Shown here: in pieces, positions 1-10,942 of the stretch | Layout: the number at the start of each line of letters is the position of its first letter | Numbering within the stretch: position 1 is the first letter of the stretch | Source: Sophora flavescens | Taxonomy: Eukaryota > Streptophyta > Magnoliopsida > Fabales > Fabaceae | Assembly: GCA_030762895.1 (NCBI GenBank) | Contig: CM061063.1 | Location: forward strand, 50,237,196-50,301,195 | Direction of reading: 5' to 3' | Length of the DNA stretch: 64,000 nt | Notes under the pieces: generated by a model | Seen by the model: only the letters and a program-made list of their open reading frames with translations | What the model was told of the DNA's origin: nothing | The model's database searches: none | Program-made: the position numbers and the translations under genes

Positions 1-143
1 GTTAGTTTTTCCCTTGGAACGGGTAAGGCGGTCTTGTGGTGTTGTTTTGCAGATAATAAGAAGAAAATGCTCAGAATTAGCCTTGAGGGAGCTTGGTTGA
101 AGATAGAGCTTGAAAAGTGAAGAAATGAGCTAAACAGGGCCCA

Positions 144-327
144 TCACGGCCTGGCCGTGATGACCATCACGGCCGTGATCAAGCAGAGCTGAAAAGACAG
201 AAGGCAAAAGTCAGAATCTGTCACGGCCTGGCCGTGATGCCCATCACGGCCGTGACAGACCAAAAGTAAAGACGCGCCCAGGGCAGAAGCCGTCACGGCC
301 TGGCCGTGATGGCCATCACGGCCGTGA
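144..327 (+). promoter_or_regulatory. Triple array of paired palindromes in LTR U3
   Basis: Three units about 72-77 bp apart each hold TCACGGCCTGGCCGTGA (a perfect palindrome around one central base), a 6-base spacer, and TCACGGCCGTGA (a perfect 12-mer palindrome). They lie at 144-178, 221-255 and 293-327. The last ends 13 bases before the TATA box, where enhancer elements of an LTR promoter would be. The same array is in the right LTR at 5435-5619 and, in four diverged units, in the inverted solo LTR at 2871-3159. Protein binding is inferred. Confidence 0.85.
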
Positions 328-340
328 CGCGCGACTGATC

Positions 341-348
341 TATAAATA
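341..348 (+). promoter_or_regulatory. TATA box of 5' LTR
   Basis: TATAAATA follows the palindrome array and is conserved at 5633-5640 in the right LTR and as its reverse complement at 2787-2794 in the solo LTR. Confidence 0.75.
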
Positions 349-1272
349 GAGCTGCACTGAACAGAAAAAGGGACTGACTTCTAACCTAAAAAAAAGGGGA
401 CTTTTTGCAGAGGCTTGGAAACCCTAAAGAGGGCTGATGGCTGGGGGAAGGCTGGGACCTTAAAGATGACATCTTCTCTGCTCTTGGATTGGAAGAAGAT
501 TGAAGGATTCGTCATGGAGTTTTCTTCCTCTCTTCTCTCTTTCTCTTTTGTAGACATTATCATGTGTAGCTAATTCCCCCATTGTTGGGGTTAGATGTAG
601 CTTTTCTAAACTTGTTTGTATTTGATTTGGTTGTTTTAATGCAAGTCTCTATTTCTTTATGAGTATGTGATTCTGTGCTTAATGCTTTCCTTGGCTTAGC
701 TACCCATAGGAATGATATGTTGCTTTGATAGACAATTGACAGATTGATGTTAAGGCATGCTCATGAATCATATGCCAAGTAGTTCAAGAATCTAGACATA
801 GGTGTTGGATGCTTGCAATCTTATAAGTCTTGACTTAATGCAAAATCTCAGGTTAATCCACCTAAGACATTAGGGTTTAATTTGGGGTTTTAGGCTCATT
901 GCACCTAAGACATTAGGCTTGAGTATTTTAGAAAAGACTTGATTGTCATTATTGAATTAGGACTTGTGTTAGAAGCCATTTCATTGCAATTAAGGGAGGA
1001 TTAGTGTAGTCTAACCCTGACAATTTTTACCGCATTTCTGTTGCCTTCCAAGTGTTCGATAAAAGTCCAAAAAGACCAAAAATATTGCATTGCTTTTATT
1101 CCTTTATTTTATGATCTCTTCATACCATAGTTTAGTCTAGATAGTTGTTGAGTTTGTGAATTGGTAATTGACAACCGATCCTTGTGGATACGATAACCGG
1201 TCTCACCACCGTATTACTTGTTTGCGACAAGATGCACTTGCCTTTTTATCTTAAAATCACGCATCAAGTTTT

Positions 1273-1291
1273 TGGCGCCGTTGCCGGGGAT
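1273..1291 (+). other. Primer-binding site (tRNA-Asp type)
   Basis: TGGCGCCGTTGCCGGGGAT is complementary to the 3' end (with CCA) of plant tRNA-Asp as I know it. It starts seven bases after the LTR end and would prime minus-strand DNA synthesis. Confidence 0.85.
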
Positions 1292-1443
1292 TGGCTTTGC
1301 CAATATCATTAGTAACAAATGAGACAACTAATTTAGACATTTTCTTAATTTTTATTTCCTGTGTATATTTGATTTTTTTTTCCTGTATATATTTGATTTT
1401 TTTTTTCTCTTGAGTTTTATCTGTTCAAGGTGGATTGTAACAC

Positions 1444-3586
1444 ATGGAGATTTACTATTTTCCTGCCTTGGATGGAGTCACAAAATATTCCTTTGGGCCC
1501 AATGTAGTCTTGGGAGACTATGAGCTCTGGGGATATCAATGCCCTCATGCACAAGCTTACAGTGTAATCATGAAGCATGAGGAGGAATGGGAATGGAATG
1601 AGCAAACACCTCTGAAAATTGCTCTGGAACAACATTCCCAAGGACTATCCATCTCTGAGTCCAAGGCAAGAGCCAATTATGATTGTATCGATGCTCTGAT
1701 GCAAAGCTTCAAAATGCAAGTGGGGGAGATTTGCAAACAGCTAGTACAATACCCACATGAAGCATTGTTTGAGCAGAATATGGTTGGGGAGATGGATCAA
1801 AATGAAGACGAAGTGGTAGTGGATTCCGCCATGCTTGCTAAGGAATCTGAACTTTCTACATTGGACAAATATGTTGGCTTGCATGCATGTGTGGATGGTG
1901 TGAGCTGTGGCGGCACGCGTGTGGTTGCGCGCCGCGCTCCTGCGATTCCGGCAAGTGTACCGGATTGCCATCAAGTAATAAAAGATATCGAACCCACAGA
2001 GACTGTGTTCCCGAATCGCAATCAATTCTCAAATCGAATGGATCTGGACTGTTTAAAAAAAGGATTTTTATGTTTTGAGTGAAAAGGGTTTTGAATTTGA
2101 AATTAAAAGATAGATGAGCAGAAAACAAATCTTTTTAGGGTTTTGATCTAAATGAATTTCTAGGGATTTGGGTTACCTTTGAGGCTGTTTATGTTGCTAA
2201 TCTGATTTACCTTTGTTGATTACCGAAATTGCCTTGAAGGCGAGTTTATCCTCTGATAGCTTAAGCTCCCTCTCGGGTTACAAAAGTCGTGCCCAATTGA
2301 CCCGACCCCTACTCTCGTGGTAGTCGATCTCAGATTGGACCCTTTGTGCTTCGTGACAACTCGTTGCTCCTCGAGGGACGGCTTCTAAGTCTCGTGATTT
2401 CAGTCCCAAGTCTGACTTCTATAGGTCCGACACCTAAGTTCACCGCTAGGTTCCTCCTTAGAACGTCTACATCACGCAAATAAGCGGTCACCGAATTTAC
2501 GAGAGATTAACACACTAGAAATCAGATCTAAAACAATAACGAAATCAACAACGATTTTACATCAAATCAACAACATTTACAAAACTCGGGCAGAGCCCCA
2601 ATCCCTATAAACAAACTACTACTCCAGTCTTGCCATGGAGATGACAAGCTGGGTTGACAACATAATGAAAATACAAAAATCAGAGAAGAGAAGAGGAAGA
2701 AGAAGAAGATCCTAAAATGTAGCCAAAAGTGTCCTAGATGATCTCTCTATGATGAATGATGATTGATTCTGCATCTGCCTGGTCCATATTTATAGAAATC
2801 GGGAAGTTAGAGTCCCAATCCAACTCAAAATCTGATCTATTTCGGTTGCTTCTGATCCAAGTAATGCGCGTCACGGCCGTGATGGACATCACGGCCAGGC
2901 CGTGACGGATTCTGTTTCTGGCAGTTCTGGCAATTTTCAGTCTCTCGCGTGGCGAGCTACCCTTCGCGTCGCGAGCCTCCATTTCATGGCCGTGATCTTC
3001 ATCACGGCTAGGCCGTGATGTGCTCTGACTTGTGGTGGTTTTGGATCACGGCCGTGATGGCTATCACGGCCAAGCCGTGACAGACTCTGACTTCAGCCTT
3101 TGTTTCTTTTCAGTTTTGCTCGATCATGGCCGTGATGGGCATCACGGCTAGGCCGTGATGGGCTCTGTTTGGCTCATTTTCTTCACTTTTAAAGCCCTAT
3201 CTTCATCCAAACTTCATCATGGTTGATCTTGAGCATTTTACCCTTGATATCTGCAAAACAACACACGAAAACCGCCTTACCCGTTCCAAAGGAAAATTAA
3301 CCTAAAATCTAATAAAAATATGCCTAACCTACATGAAAATGCATGCAAAATGATAGACAAAGATGATGTGAAATCACACTCATCAGTGGACGCTGCAAAA
3401 CTAACCCCTTCCACTTGTCTGGCAAACTTCCTCTTGAAAATTCCACTTGACCCGAGAGGAAGTGAATTCATAATTGCAAAGGTCAATGGAGTTTTCACAC
3501 ACTGGCTGGGTGGAGTTGAGGATAAAGTCATACTACTGCTACAATCTCCACTCCAAATACCATTTGATCCGGGAGGAGGATCCTAG
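1444..3586 (+). pseudogene. Element-encoded ORF split by a solo LTR
   Basis: An ATG at 1444 opens an acidic reading frame beginning MEIYYFPALDGVTKYSFGPN with a Glu-rich middle. Codon 150 starts at 1891, exactly at a 5-bp target duplication, where an inverted solo LTR (1896-3385) enters. After the second copy of the duplication (3386-3390) the same frame resumes and runs to a stop at 3584-3586. The uninterrupted ORF would have been roughly 215 codons. I recognise no domain; it is not an obvious gag or polymerase. The frame match on both sides argues that it was coding before the insertion. As it stands, the reading frame runs into the inserted LTR and stops at 2080-2082. Confidence 0.7.
1896..3385 (-). 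mobile_element. Inverted solo LTR with 5-bp target duplication
   Basis: Read on the minus strand it starts TGATGAGTGTGA at 3385, like the host LTR, and ends CTCACACCA at 1896, so it has TG...CA termini. Perfect GTGGA duplications flank it at 1891-1895 and 3386-3390. It carries four units of the palindrome motif (2871-3159), a reversed TATA box (2787-2794) and the host-LTR-like start region. No internal element sequence is present, so it is a solo LTR left by LTR-LTR recombination. It is diverged from the host LTRs, so it comes from a sister subfamily. Confidence 0.88.
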
Positions 3587-5208
3587 GACGTCAAGCTAGT
3601 GACGTTAAAGAAGCGCTTATTGGGAGGCAACCCAATTTTTCTTTTCCTTTCTCTTTAGTTAGATTTTATTTTTGATTTTAACTCTTGAATAATTTGAGAA
3701 GATCAAGAGTTTTCTTTTATTAATAAATTTGTTAAGTGTTTTCAGGATAATAAGGAAGGAGAAGCAAAAAGAGCAGGGAGAAACAAAGCCAAAAAGCATG
3801 TGAACCAGCACCTACTACCGCCTCGGTGAGCCGTTCCAATTTTTCTTCCCTCTCTAACTTAATTAATTACATTGGGGACAATGTAAGTTTTTAAGCTTGG
3901 GGTAGGGGTATTTCTGCAAAAAAAAAAAAAATCATACTTTGCATGTTGCATTCATATAGGCATAGTTTGCATGATCACATGATTCGATTGGCCCCTTACT
4001 TAGATTGTGCATCTGATTGTGAGAACTTAGGGCCAAATAAATTGAGATGGTGAATTGTTGAACCCAATTTTTTTATTCTTGTGATAAGGCTACAAATAAA
4101 CATGCTTGAAACGATCTGTGATAGTTGATAATTAGCATATGGTTCCGTAGAATTGTGTTTCTCATTGATTTCTGAACTGCTAAATGTGAGATTTTGAGCC
4201 AAAAGGGGTACTCACTATATTTACCCCATTCCTTGTGTTAGAGTGTTATTCCTCTTGGTTTGTTTTTCTCTAGAACTTGACTTGAAACCGTTTTGAAGCT
4301 TGAAAATTTTTGAAAACATTTTTGAAAATGATTGAGGCACTAGGTATTTTTTCGGCCTTCTGAGCTTTGATTGATGAAATGCTACTCCTGAGTTGCCCAA
4401 TTTTGAGCCTACAAAAGAATAAAATACTTTTCTTGGTACCCTGGAATATTTTGATGAATGACTTGATAAGGGACCTTCTAAAGTATTACAAAAGGGTGAA
4501 AAGGTAGTTGAAAAAAAAGTATGGGATGAAAGAATCAGAAAAAAAAAATTTCTCTTGAGTTGAAAAATTTCCCCTTCTCCAAACAAAAGAAAAACAAAAG
4601 AAAATGAAAAGAAAGTGAGAAGGGGATGAAAGAAATGAGAAATAAAAGAAAAAGAAAGAAAAGAAAGGTGGAAAGTAAATCAAAACCCAAAAGGGTATTT
4701 TAGAAGGTCATGCTTTGCAATGCTTGGTATTTTTGTGTAGCCTTTTGAAATTTCCTTTTCTTGATGTCCCCACCTAACAATTGATCCCATGGCCCCGCTA
4801 CAACCAAAGCAAAAGACCTCTTGATTCTTAATTGTTTTCATTAATAAAGTAGATATTTGGTTGATAGTCAAGCTTATGGTAGAAATCATTCCTGGAGGAA
4901 AATGGAGCGAATTGTCATATATCCCTAAACACTTGAGTGAGGTGAGAAAGAGAGCCAAGCAAATGAACAAGCTTGGGGTGAGCTTCAGGTGAGAAAGAGT
5001 GCCCAAATCAGTGAGAATATGAATCTAGAAAACCTAAGTTCTAATTGGACTTGAAACTGATTGTCTCTTGCTGAATTGTTTGAAATGCCTATTACTTGGA
5101 TCAATTACTACTCGGGTTCTTGGTTCACTATCCATGCTTTGATTTGTTTATATCTTCTGGCCTTAGTTTTTGCTTGAGGACAAGCAAAGTCTTAAGCTTG
5201 GGGTGATT
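3587..5208 (+). other. Non-coding 3' interior of LTR element with polypurine tract
   Basis: No ORF of substance. An A/G-rich stretch lies at 4500-4680. Just before the right LTR there is GAGGACAAGCAAAG followed by CTTAAGCTTGGGGTG (5176-5205), the expected position of the plus-strand primer. A similar CTTGGGGTAGGGG motif occurs at 3897-3909 and may be a secondary tract. Confidence 0.6.
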
Positions 5209-6554
5209 TGATGAGTGTGATTTTACCTTATATTTCATGTACATTTCTGCATGCATTTTCATATAGTTTAGGCATAATTAGTTTGATTTTTGTTAGTTTT
5301 TCCCTTGGAACGGGTAAGGCGGTCTTGTGGTGTTGTTTTGCAGATAATAAGAAGAAAATGCTCAGAATTAGCCTTGAGGGAGCTTGGTTGAAGATAGAGC
5401 TTGAAAAGTGAAGAAATGAGCTAAACAGAGCCCATCACGGCCTGGCCGTGATGACCATCACGGCCGTGATCAAGCAGAGCTGAAAAGACAAAAGGCAAAA
5501 GTCAGAATCTGTCACGGCCTAGCCGTGATGCCCATCACGGCCGTGACAGACCAAAAAGTAAAGACGCGCCCAGGGCAGAAGCCGTCACGGCCTGGCCGTG
5601 ATGGCCATCACGGCCGTGACGCGCGACTGATCTATAAATAGAGCTGCAGTGAACAGAAAAAGGGACTGACTTCTAACCTAAAAAAAAGGGGACTTTTTGC
5701 AGAGGCTTGGAAACCCTAAAGAGGGCTGATGGCTGGGGGAAGGCTGGGACCTTAAAGATGACATCTTCTCTGCTCTTAGTTTGGAAGAAGATTGAAGGAT
5801 TCGTCATGGAGTTTTCTTCCTCTCTTCTCTCTTTCACTTTTGTAGACATTATCATGTGTAGCTAATTCCCCCATTGTTGGGGTAGAATGTAGCTTTTCTA
5901 AACTTGTTTGTATTTGATTTGGTTGTTTTAATGCAAGTCTCTATTTCTTTATGAGTATGTGATTCTGTGCTTAATGCTTTCCTTGGCTTAGCTACCCATA
6001 GGAATGATATGTTGCTTTGATAGACAATTGACAGATTGATGTTAAGGCATGCTCATGAATCATATGCCAAGTAGTTCAAGAATCTAGACATAGGTGTTGG
6101 ATGCTTGCAATCTTATAAGTCTTGACTTAATGCAAAATCTCAGGTTAATCCACCTAAGACATTAGGGTTTAATTTGGGGTTTTAGGCTCATTGCACCTAA
6201 GACATTAGGCTTGAGTATTTTAGAAAAGACTTGATTGTCATTATTGAATTAGGACTTGTGTTAGAAGCCATTTCATTGCAATTAAGGAAGGATTAGTGTA
6301 GTCTAACCCTGACAATTTTAACCGCATTTCTGTTGCCTTCCAAGTGTTCGATAAAAGTCCAAAAAGACCAAAAATATTGTATTGCTTTTATTCCTTTATT
6401 TTATGATCTCTTCATACCATAGTTTAGTCTAGATAGTTGTTGAGTTTGTTGGTAATTGACAACCGATCCCTGTGGATACGATAACCGGTCTCACCACCGT
6501 ATTACTTGTTTGCGACAAGGTGTACTTGCCTTTTTATCTTAAAATCACGCATCA
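5209..6554 (+). repeat. 3' LTR (complete, 1346 bp)
   Basis: It starts TGATGAGTGTGATTTTACC after the purine tract and ends AAAATCACGCATCA. The palindrome array is at 5435-5619 and the TATA box at 5633-5640. It differs from the 5' LTR by scattered substitutions and a 4-base gap near 6447. Confidence 0.9.
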
Positions 6555-8797
6555 ATTGGCTAAGGTAATGGATTCTCTTATTTCGCATAATCAGTCAGCC
6601 TTCTTAAAGAGGCGACATATTACCGATGGGGTTGTTGTCATGAATGAAGTTGTGGATTTAGCTAAGCTAAAGGGGGGGGGGGGGTTAAGGAATGTATAAT
6701 TTTGAAGGTGGACTTCGAAAAGGCCTACAATTCGGTGAGCTGGGAATTTCTAGAGTATATGCTTGGTAGATTTGGGTTTAACGAGAGGTGGCGAGCATGG
6801 ATCCGAGCATGCACTTTCTCCGGGAAGCTGTCTATTCTAGTTAATGTAAGCCCGTCATAGGAGGTAAACATCCAGAGGGGACTGAAGCAGAGAGACCCAT
6901 TAGCTCTGTTTTTTTTTTTTGGTAGCCGAAGGTCTAAGTGGGCTAGTTAAAAATGCAGTGTCAATTGGGAAGTTCTCTGGGTTTGAGGTGGGATCTTTTG
7001 AGGTTACTATCTCACACTTACAGTATGCTGATGACACCATTCTGATTGGGAAAGCTTGTTAACAAAATCTGTGGGTCATGAAGGCTGTACTCCATGGCTT
7101 TGAATTGGTCTTGGGGTTAAAAATCAACTACCATAAGAGTTATCTTATAGGGATTAATGTAGGTGAAGACTTTGTCTTCGGCAGCAGATTTTTTGAATTA
7201 TAGGGTTGTTGGAATTCCGTTTAAGTACCTGGGATTGCCAGTGGGAGCTAATCCCAGGTTAGCTACTACATGGCAACCATTGATTGATGCACTAGTAAGG
7301 AGATTGTCCTCTTGGAAGAATATATACTTATCATTGGGTGGGAGGATTGTACTACTGAACTCAGTCCTCACAGGTATTCCTATTTACTTCTTGTCCTTCA
7401 TGAAGATGCCTATGAAGGTTTGGCGGGAGGTGGTCAGAATCCGAAGGGAATTTCTTTGGGGAGGTACTTCGGGTGAAAAGAAGATCCCTTGGGTAAAATG
7501 GTCCGATATTTGTAAACCTAAGGCAAAAGGGGTCTCAGTGTTAAAAATCTAGCCTTATTTAATCTAAGTTTCCTAGGTAAGTGGAGGTGGCGACTGTTGG
7601 CCGATCAAGATGCACTTTGGTGTAAGGTGGTCAGAGCAAAATATGGTGTGGAGGTGAGTGTGAATCCGGTTCTGGATGTAGTGGGTAGTTCTAGATGTAG
7701 GTCGGCTAGGTGGAAGGATTCATGTAAGGTGGGTGTCAGCAGGGGGTGGGGGGGGGGGGGGGGGGGGATTGGTTCAAATAAGGCATCCACAAAAAATTGG
7801 GTGATGGTAGGTCAGTTTCCTTTTGGAATGACAAATGGTATGGGGGATCCTCTTTGGAAGAACTCTTTCCAAGGTTATTTGGCCTTTCAAACCTTCAAAC
7901 AGGGAAAGTTTCGGAGTTTGGCAAATAGGAAGAGTCTGTTTGGGTGTGGGAGCTTAATTGGAGGAGAAATCCTTTTGTTTGGGAGGAGAGAATTATTGAG
8001 GAGCTATACAATAACCTCAACTTGGTTAACCTTATTCAAAGGGAGGACCAGTGGGTGTGGAAGCCAAATCCAAGTGGGGAATTCAGTGTAAGTTCAGCCT
8101 ATGAGGATCTTTCCAATCTGCTACTCCAACATGATCCCCAATCTGATCTACAGGTTAAAACACATCAGCTGTTATGGAAGAGTAAGGCGCCATTAAAGGT
8201 GGTTGCCTTCTCTTGGCAAGTATTGTTAGATAGGGTACCCTCCAAGGTTAACCTTCTCCATAGGAAAGTTTTAGATGCAGATGCTTCCTTGCTTTGTGTT
8301 TTCTGTATCTGTTATGATGAATCAGTGGACCACTTGTTCCTATTTTGCCCATTTTCTAAGTGAGTGTGGGAGAAACTTCTTGTTTGGTTGGGTTCTAACT
8401 TGCTACTTCCAATTTCTATCCCTCTATTGCCGATTCTGTTTGGCCAAGGCTTCAGCAAAAAGGCCAAGCTAGGTGGAAGGTTGTTAATTTGGCATGCAGT
8501 TGTATGGAGCTTATGAGAATTAAGAAATTGGATTATTTTCCATAGTCAAACGGCAGATTTCATGTTTCTTATGGAAAGGATCAAAGTTCTATCCTGGAAC
8601 TGGTTTTCTGCTTGCTGTGATGGTTCTGTTTGTTCCTTCTCCGATTGGTGTGTAGATCCAATTAGTTGCCTTGTAATTTAGGGGAGTTGACTGTATTTTC
8701 TGTTCAGTTGAATTGTCCTTGATACTGTTTTATTGTAAAAGGGTTAAAAGTATCCCTTGTGCTCTTTATATATTAATTTTGCCTTTTCCAAAAAAAT
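6555..8797 (+). pseudogene. Decayed LINE (L1-type) 3' half: reverse transcriptase and zf-RVT
   Basis: Translation in shifting frames gives an L1-type reverse transcriptase: AKVMDSLISHNQSAF from 6559, KVDFEKAYNSVSWEF near 6709, and the catalytic box QYADDT near 7021. Next come conserved thumb segments (FKYLGLPVGANPR near 7219; LSLGGRIVLLNSVLTGIPI) and the C-terminal zf-RVT domain (8040-8360, including WKSKAPLKVVAFSW and CPFSK). In-frame stops, frameshifts and homopolymer runs (G at 6673-6683 and 7745-7767) show it is dead. The 3' tail ends in a short A run at about 8791-8797. The endonuclease and ORF1 parts would lie left of the window, beyond the LTR element that entered here. Confidence 0.88.
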
Positions 8798-9641
8798 ATA
8801 GATGTACATTTGTCGACCAATCAGATTAAACCATATAACTTGATGTGGATCATGTCTAAATGATAATTATGCTAATTTCTTTGAGTTTAATTAGTATGTA
8901 GTGTAAAGGCTTTTACACTTTAACAATTAGAAATTATGGATATGGGTAACTTTAACCAATTCATATTCATTTAATTAGGATAAGAGTGTAAATATTAATT
9001 TTATACTATTTTTGTATAGTTTATACGAGAAAAATATATAAGGAAAATAAAGTTTTACACACGAGATTTGAGTTTTTAACTTTCCTTCACGAATTCTAGT
9101 TTTGTGTATCTTTTACGTTTTAGAATAATTTTTTAAAACATATATAAAACATTTTTTTTTACAAGAAAACAAATATAAAACATAAAACATGGGGAGCTTT
9201 ATTCCCATGCCTTTTTCGAAATATTAAAATATAATATTTACGAAACATTACCCAATTAAGTGTGTGTTTGGTTTCACGGTAAAAAGCTTTGGAATTGATT
9301 TTGTCCCCTATCAAACGTGATTTTAGTAAAAAGAAAGTGTTTGGTTATTGTCAGACATAATTGATTTTGCCTTTAAAAGAGATTTTGACTGAAGCTAAAG
9401 AAAGTGGCTTTTGCGTTGAATTGAAAAATTTACACTAAATTTTACATCAAACTTGTTTTCAAAATAAATACATCTAAACATAAATCAGTTATATTCAACT
9501 TCAATTATAAGCAAATCAATTTTACAAAATCAATTTCATTTAAAATCATTTTTCTCACACACTTGTCTAAACACAAACTAAAGCTAAGACTACGGACAAA
9601 AAGTTTTATAGAAATGCTAATAATACACTCTTTATCACAGT
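8798..9641. other. AT-rich intergenic stretch with MITE-like palindrome
   Basis: No gene seen. A short poly(T)-bearing insert at 9153-9172 is flanked by ATATAAAACAT on both sides. About 9260-9585 begins TGTGTTTGGTTT and ends AAACACAAACT, a loose inverted repeat that may be a worn MITE; its limits are uncertain. Confidence 0.4.
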
Positions 9642-10220
9642 TAGGGATGTAAATGGGGCAGAGTGGGTACGGGTAGTAGCCCCCACTACCCGTCCCATTA
9701 GATGAATTTCATATCGGTCCCCGGCCCATATCCGTGTGGGTATCCATCTTGCGGTTTTTAAACAAATTTATCAATATTTGCGGGTATCCATAGATATCCA
9801 TGAATATTCAAACACCTCACAAATTATTGAATATTAGACTAAATTTTTTATATCCCTATCTTGACATCATTCACACATAAGCATTAATCGAGAAGCTATA
9901 ATCCATAAGCATTAATTCATAACACAATAGTTGAACAAAAGCAATAATAGGTAACAATGATCCATAGGGCTTGGGTATGATAAGGTTTAGGAGATGCGAC
10001 TGTCTTATATTTTAGAAATAAAATAAGAATAGTTAAAAAAATATGATATTTAATTTATATATGTAAATATATTTTATTAATTTCACCTTAGCGAGTATCC
10101 ACATGTATGGATATTACAATATCCGTCCATACCCCATTAATAAGCAGATAGAGAAAATATCTATTTTATTTATCCATAGATACCCATTAAAATATCCATT
10201 TTCTACCCATTACGTCCCTA
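9642..10220. mobile_element. hAT-type MITE with 8-bp target duplication
   Basis: Terminal inverted repeats TAGGGATGTAAATGGG (left) and CCCATTACGTCCCTA (right) bound 579 bp with no transposase. Flanking 8-mers are ATCACAGT (9634-9641) and ATCACACT (10221-10228), 7/8 identical. TAGGG termini and 8-bp duplications are hAT hallmarks. Confidence 0.82.
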
Positions 10221-10228
10221 ATCACACT

Positions 10229-10942
10229 CATCTTCACCCCTACATGGTCCCACGTGGAAATTTATCAAATAATAAAGGAGATACAGGTTGTTGTGATGAA
10301 AAGTGTGATGGTATCAATCCTCAAAATGTATTTTTGCTTCCAATAAATTGTTGCGTCTAAATCAAGTTTGGACCTTGAACAAATCACCCATCATTAATTG
10401 TACTCTCCTGTGTCGCTCAAGTTTGAGGAGTTCATTTTCAACAGAGCATCTCTCCATAATCCATATACGCTGATCCGAACTCACCATCATTCCCTTCTCC
10501 AACCAAAATCGAAATTTCCATCTCAGTTTTCTGCCTTTCTGATTCTCAAGGTAAATTACTAATCACCCATCAGCTTAATTATGCTACAAATTCAATTTTG
10601 ATGCAGAAAGCCCCAAACTTGGTGAATTGGGGTGCTACTATCTACATGCGTCCATTAATGTTATTAGGGTAAATGTAATTTAGGTGTGTTTCCCTTTTCT
10701 TTCTTTTTATGTGCTGGAATGTGAATTGCCTATTTTTGCTGAACAGTTTTAGTGTAGATTGTAGTTGATCACTATCATGCACCCAGTTAAACCCAGTTTC
10801 TATTATAGAAGCATTCTTTTATGCCTAATATCGTGGTCAATTTTAGTGGTGGAGCTTTTTGACATGTTATTATTCTATACTCTTCAACAATCTTTGATTC
10901 TGAGAATCTGTATCAGATTTTGTGTAGCATTTCAAGTAAGTT
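10229..10942 (+). promoter_or_regulatory. VOZ promoter and 5' UTR with leader intron
   Basis: The stretch between the hAT element and the VOZ start codon. A pyrimidine-rich leader at about 10440-10550 ends CTCAAG before GTAAATTACT, a good donor. TTTTGTGTAG at about 10926 is a plausible acceptor just before the ATG at 10943. An intron in the 5' UTR is therefore likely, but no transcript evidence is available. Confidence 0.5.

Larger units (their letters stand above)
1..1266 (+). repeat. 5' LTR (partial) of the first LTR element
   Basis: Near-identical to 5293-6554; about 84 bases of its 5' end lie beyond the window. It contains a palindrome array (144-327), a TATA box (341-348) and a long transcribed part, and it ends in CATCA at 1266, seven bases before the primer-binding site. 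Confidence 0.9.
1..6554 (+). mobile_element. Non-autonomous LTR retrotransposon, left end off-window
   Basis: Bases 1-1266 recur at about 5293-6554, giving two LTRs around a 3.9-kb interior. The right LTR is complete, starting TGATGAGTGTGA and ending CACGCATCA. A primer-binding site follows the left LTR and a purine-rich tract precedes the right one. The interior has no gag, protease, reverse transcriptase or integrase, only one short ORF, so the element must borrow its enzymes (LARD-like). The tRNA-Asp-type primer site is typical of Ty3/gypsy Athila/Tat relatives; that placement is inference. The LTRs differ at roughly 15-20 positions over 1.27 kb by eye, so insertion is recent. It lies inside a LINE reverse transcriptase sequence starting at 6555. 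The left flank is off-window, so the target duplication cannot be checked. Confidence 0.88.
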
